64,000 bases of DNA, from NCBI RefSeq assembly GCF_901709675.1, contig NC_051087.1, positions 10,378,884-10,442,883 of the forward strand. The letters are read 5' to 3'. The first letter of the stretch is position 1. Each line of letters opens with the position of its first letter. The translations under genes were made by a program, and so were the position numbers. This stretch comes from Syngnathus acus (Eukaryota; Chordata; Actinopteri; Syngnathiformes; Syngnathidae). Below are positions 61,101 through 64,000 of the stretch, one piece after another. The notes under the pieces are model-generated. The model was not told the DNA's origin. It worked only from the letters and a program-made list of their open reading frames with translations, and made no database searches.

Positions 61101-64000
61101 ATCCATAAGATGGATGGACCATATGTTTGGCAGTGGCAGGGCACACTCCACACAATTCTTCATCTTCGAAGCTCGCTGTGCCAGATTCCTTGCCTCTAAT
61201 TGAAGACATGTGGCATGATTAGCCACTATGGCAATCCACAGGAAGCATGTAAAATGGTGGACAACAGCGCCTATACTTCGTAATTACCTCACTGGCCGTC
61301 CTTAAAAGCATTTTTAAAAGAAGGCTACCATTCTGTCTGTGGTGCCGAATGACAAGACTACCTGTGCTTATTTAGTTACACTCGACGTGCATCCGCACCA
61401 TTGACACGCTGTTAAAAATACAGCATGTGGACGCTTCCGCTTATCCTACCTAGAGATATGTCAGGAACACGCATAGAAGTCTAAGCAGCAGCAAGCATGA
61501 TATTAATTAGTTATCCAAGCTGTAAGTTCCTTTGTACCCAGCTGTAGAGCATAAATCAGGCTTTTAACAGGGCTATGGACTTTAAGATCTCAAACCAGGC
61601 TGGAGTACTACCTTTGCATTCATGCCAAGAACCTGTCTTGGTCTTGGCCTCCTATAGATCGCTATGTTTATAAGGAGGTATAGCAACCTAGCCCAGGGGG
61701 GAAGAGGAGGGAGACGGGAGGAGAGAAGGGAGTGGCAAAGTGTGTGTCTGTGTATGAGTGTGTATTTGTGGCTCGGGGTGGGGGGCAATACAAGGGGGGC
61801 AAATGCTATTTCTATTGGGTCATCAGGTTTAAGCTAACATATGTGGTGTTGGCGTGGGAGTATGTATGCTGCATGCATACATATGTGCCGCACCACGGAA
61901 CCATAAGGGAGGAAAAATAAGTAAAAATACAAAATTATTAGAGGACCAGTTTGCAACAGGTAGAGACATTCCCAATCATGGGATCATCTGCACCACATAT
62001 TTGTTCCCTATCCTTAAGACGTGTCGGAGACAATTCTTTCGACCTTAGAAACGGTGAATAGGATATGCGCAGAAGGCTTGTGTGCTTATGGTGACAGAAG
62101 GATTTATTCACAGCCAGCTGCAAGTGAGGACACACGCATGTGCAGATGGATTGGCTTGCGAGCTGGCTCTCTGGCTTGCTCGTCCCACTAGAATCCATCG
62201 TTTCTGTACAGAGAGGGTCAATGAACTCAACATTCCTCAACAAGCAGTGACACGTCACAGACGCATATATACAGTAAATGCAGCCAATGTGTAAGTATGA
62301 CGTATATGTATTTGCACTCAGCACTATTTCTAATGCCTACACACTAAGGGAGTCGGATGAAGCAGACACGTTTTTTCAAGGCTGTCAAATAGATGCATGT
62401 TACACCTAACGAACCGTATTCTTAAATTAATAGGTGTGTGTAGGAATTTGGATGAATGGCTAATAAGGGGATGGGTATGAGGCTAGTGTCTCAACTCAAG
62501 CTACATTCTGCTTCAACAGCACCTGAGATTTATGGGCCAGATGTTTATGCCGTGCTTCTCTGATGTGCTATAAAAGTTAATTTACAGTCGGAAATGTCTG
62601 GTTCTCAATGTAAAGGCTCGTGTGCTTGAAACTGCAACCAATTATAATATTGTTGCTGGCCAATGAAAGACATGAACAGAACCGTGTTGTTTTACGGTAG
62701 TAGAAATGCCTTAAATAAAATACAATCTGGTATAGTGGACCAGCTTTTTGGTGAATAATATGGCCCCCAAAGAAATTGTTTGAAGTTTGAACCTTTATCA
62801 TATCACATGGATCGCCAGTGCAACTCGCTAGACCTGAGTTGAGTTGTCTAGGACCTGATGTCTGTTGCAGCTTTTCTTATCTTCAATAAAGAAGCTGACA
62901 AAAAGCACAGTCAAGCTGATTTCAGCCAACACAAAAGGATTAATCGTGTGTGTGTGTGCGTGTGTGTGTGTGTGTGGTTTTCCACTTAGACTTATTTTAA
63001 GTTTTGCTCTGACAGTACAATGATGGAAGAAAAGAACAAACTTAGACTGGAAGTTCCTGTGAAGTGGACTCACACTCTTGGAGGTGATCATGTGGAGGAC
63101 TGATCAGATTATATTTGACAAGAGTGATGAGTGAAAATAAAGAATGATAAAGAGCCACATTTGGACTAGTCGTCTGTTATTCGAAGTAAAAATATAGAAT
63201 GTTCCACATTAACAGTTACAGGAGAATTAGAATCGTTTTCTTTGCAGTATACATTGTGGTTGATTTAAGGCTTAAACTTTGTGTGAGGTGTATCATTCAA
63301 CCTGTGTTTATTATTTGTCCTCATTTGTCAGTAAAATGTAGAAAAAGTGTAAAGAGTTTTGCTTTTTATAACATAACCATCAAAGACTGTTAAACATCGG
63401 TTTACACGTTTACGCAAATTAATAAATAAAAATGTATTTCAAATGCTGCCTGCACAGACTCTGGCAAATTATTTAAATATCATCGGTCAATGACAACCAG
63501 CCAACGTCATTGAACGGACTGAAGGTGCTACTGTATTCTTTTTGTTGATTTTCAGATAAAAAGAACTAGTTTATAAAGTAGGACCAAATCAATATTGCTC
63601 ATCTTTATATATCCCTCCCCCTTTCCCCCCCCCTCACCATTTTCCAATGACAGATTTGACAGCTTTGAGCTTGCAACGTGAACTCAGGTTCTGGAGATGC
63701 ATTCTGAAAGAAGTTGACAACCCTTGACTGGCACAAGGGTCACCGATACGTCCACTCCAGTGGACAGTTTAAGTTGCGTTCCGAGAAATGTACTGAGCAG
63801 GGCAAGGTCACAAGATTCTATCTGCTCCTTCTATACATGTCTAGGTGACACTGTGAAGGCACACAGAAACATTTTAAAGCTGCGGCATCAGTTATCCTTT
63901 GGATCTTTGACACTGCTGCAGCGATATATGTTGAAAAACATTCAACTACATGTTTGCCCTTCGAACATATGACATTTATTATTGTTTTCATCACCTTTTC
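58109..64000 (-). other. bcl11a: bcl11a intron, continued to the window edge
   Basis: No coding exon recognised. Contains a motif-rich, repeat-free segment at 58420-58650, an interrupted TG repeat at 62945-62977 and a C-rich run at 63614-63634. The 158-codon minus frame at 59642-60118 resembles no family. Assignment as intron assumes exon 3 lies beyond 64000. Confidence 0.6.

Noticed and set aside
62809-62823. Minus-strand LHWR as part of bcl11a exon 3
   Set aside because: A stop follows two codons later and nothing like the rest of the exon is present; chance match.

Overview
The window looks like ray-finned (teleost) fish nuclear DNA. It is AT-rich, has almost no coding sequence, is full of long TG/CA, GATG, AAT and GA microsatellites, and carries relics of typical fish transposons: Tc1-like, short hAT-like elements, tRNA-derived SINE-like copies and non-LTR retrotransposon pieces. 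One gene is certain. It is the large 3'-terminal coding exon of a BCL11A-type C2H2 zinc-finger transcription factor on the minus strand (50637-52630). Teleosts usually carry two bcl11a copies (aa and ab), and the sequence alone does not say which this is.

Layout by region. 1-47019 is a gene desert downstream (3') of bcl11a. It holds simple repeats, decayed mobile elements (1-35, 10306-10629, 19472-19570, 26621-26722, 31348-31582, 37225-37645, 37728-37805, 42522-42635), a perfect 40-bp inverted repeat at 22494-22594, and two strong G-quadruplex motifs. 47020-47325 is a dead retrotransposon fragment that ends just beyond the gene. About 47385-50636 is the predicted 3' UTR (about 3.2 kb), with an AATAAA signal at 47405-47410 and a GT-rich element just past it. 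50637-52630 is the terminal exon, encoding six C2H2 fingers as 1+2+3 and a long glutamate run. 52631-64000 is the start of the preceding intron, with a second copy of the hAT-like element at 57804-58108. Exons 1-3 were not found and must lie beyond 64000 or be too diverged to see by eye.

The exon encodes the DNA-binding half of a nuclear repressor. The surrounding desert is the kind of setting in which developmental regulators keep distant enhancers. Several AT-motif-rich, repeat-free stretches are listed as candidate conserved elements, but conservation cannot be tested from one sequence. No operon, tRNA, rRNA, CRISPR array or new multi-gene system is visible.
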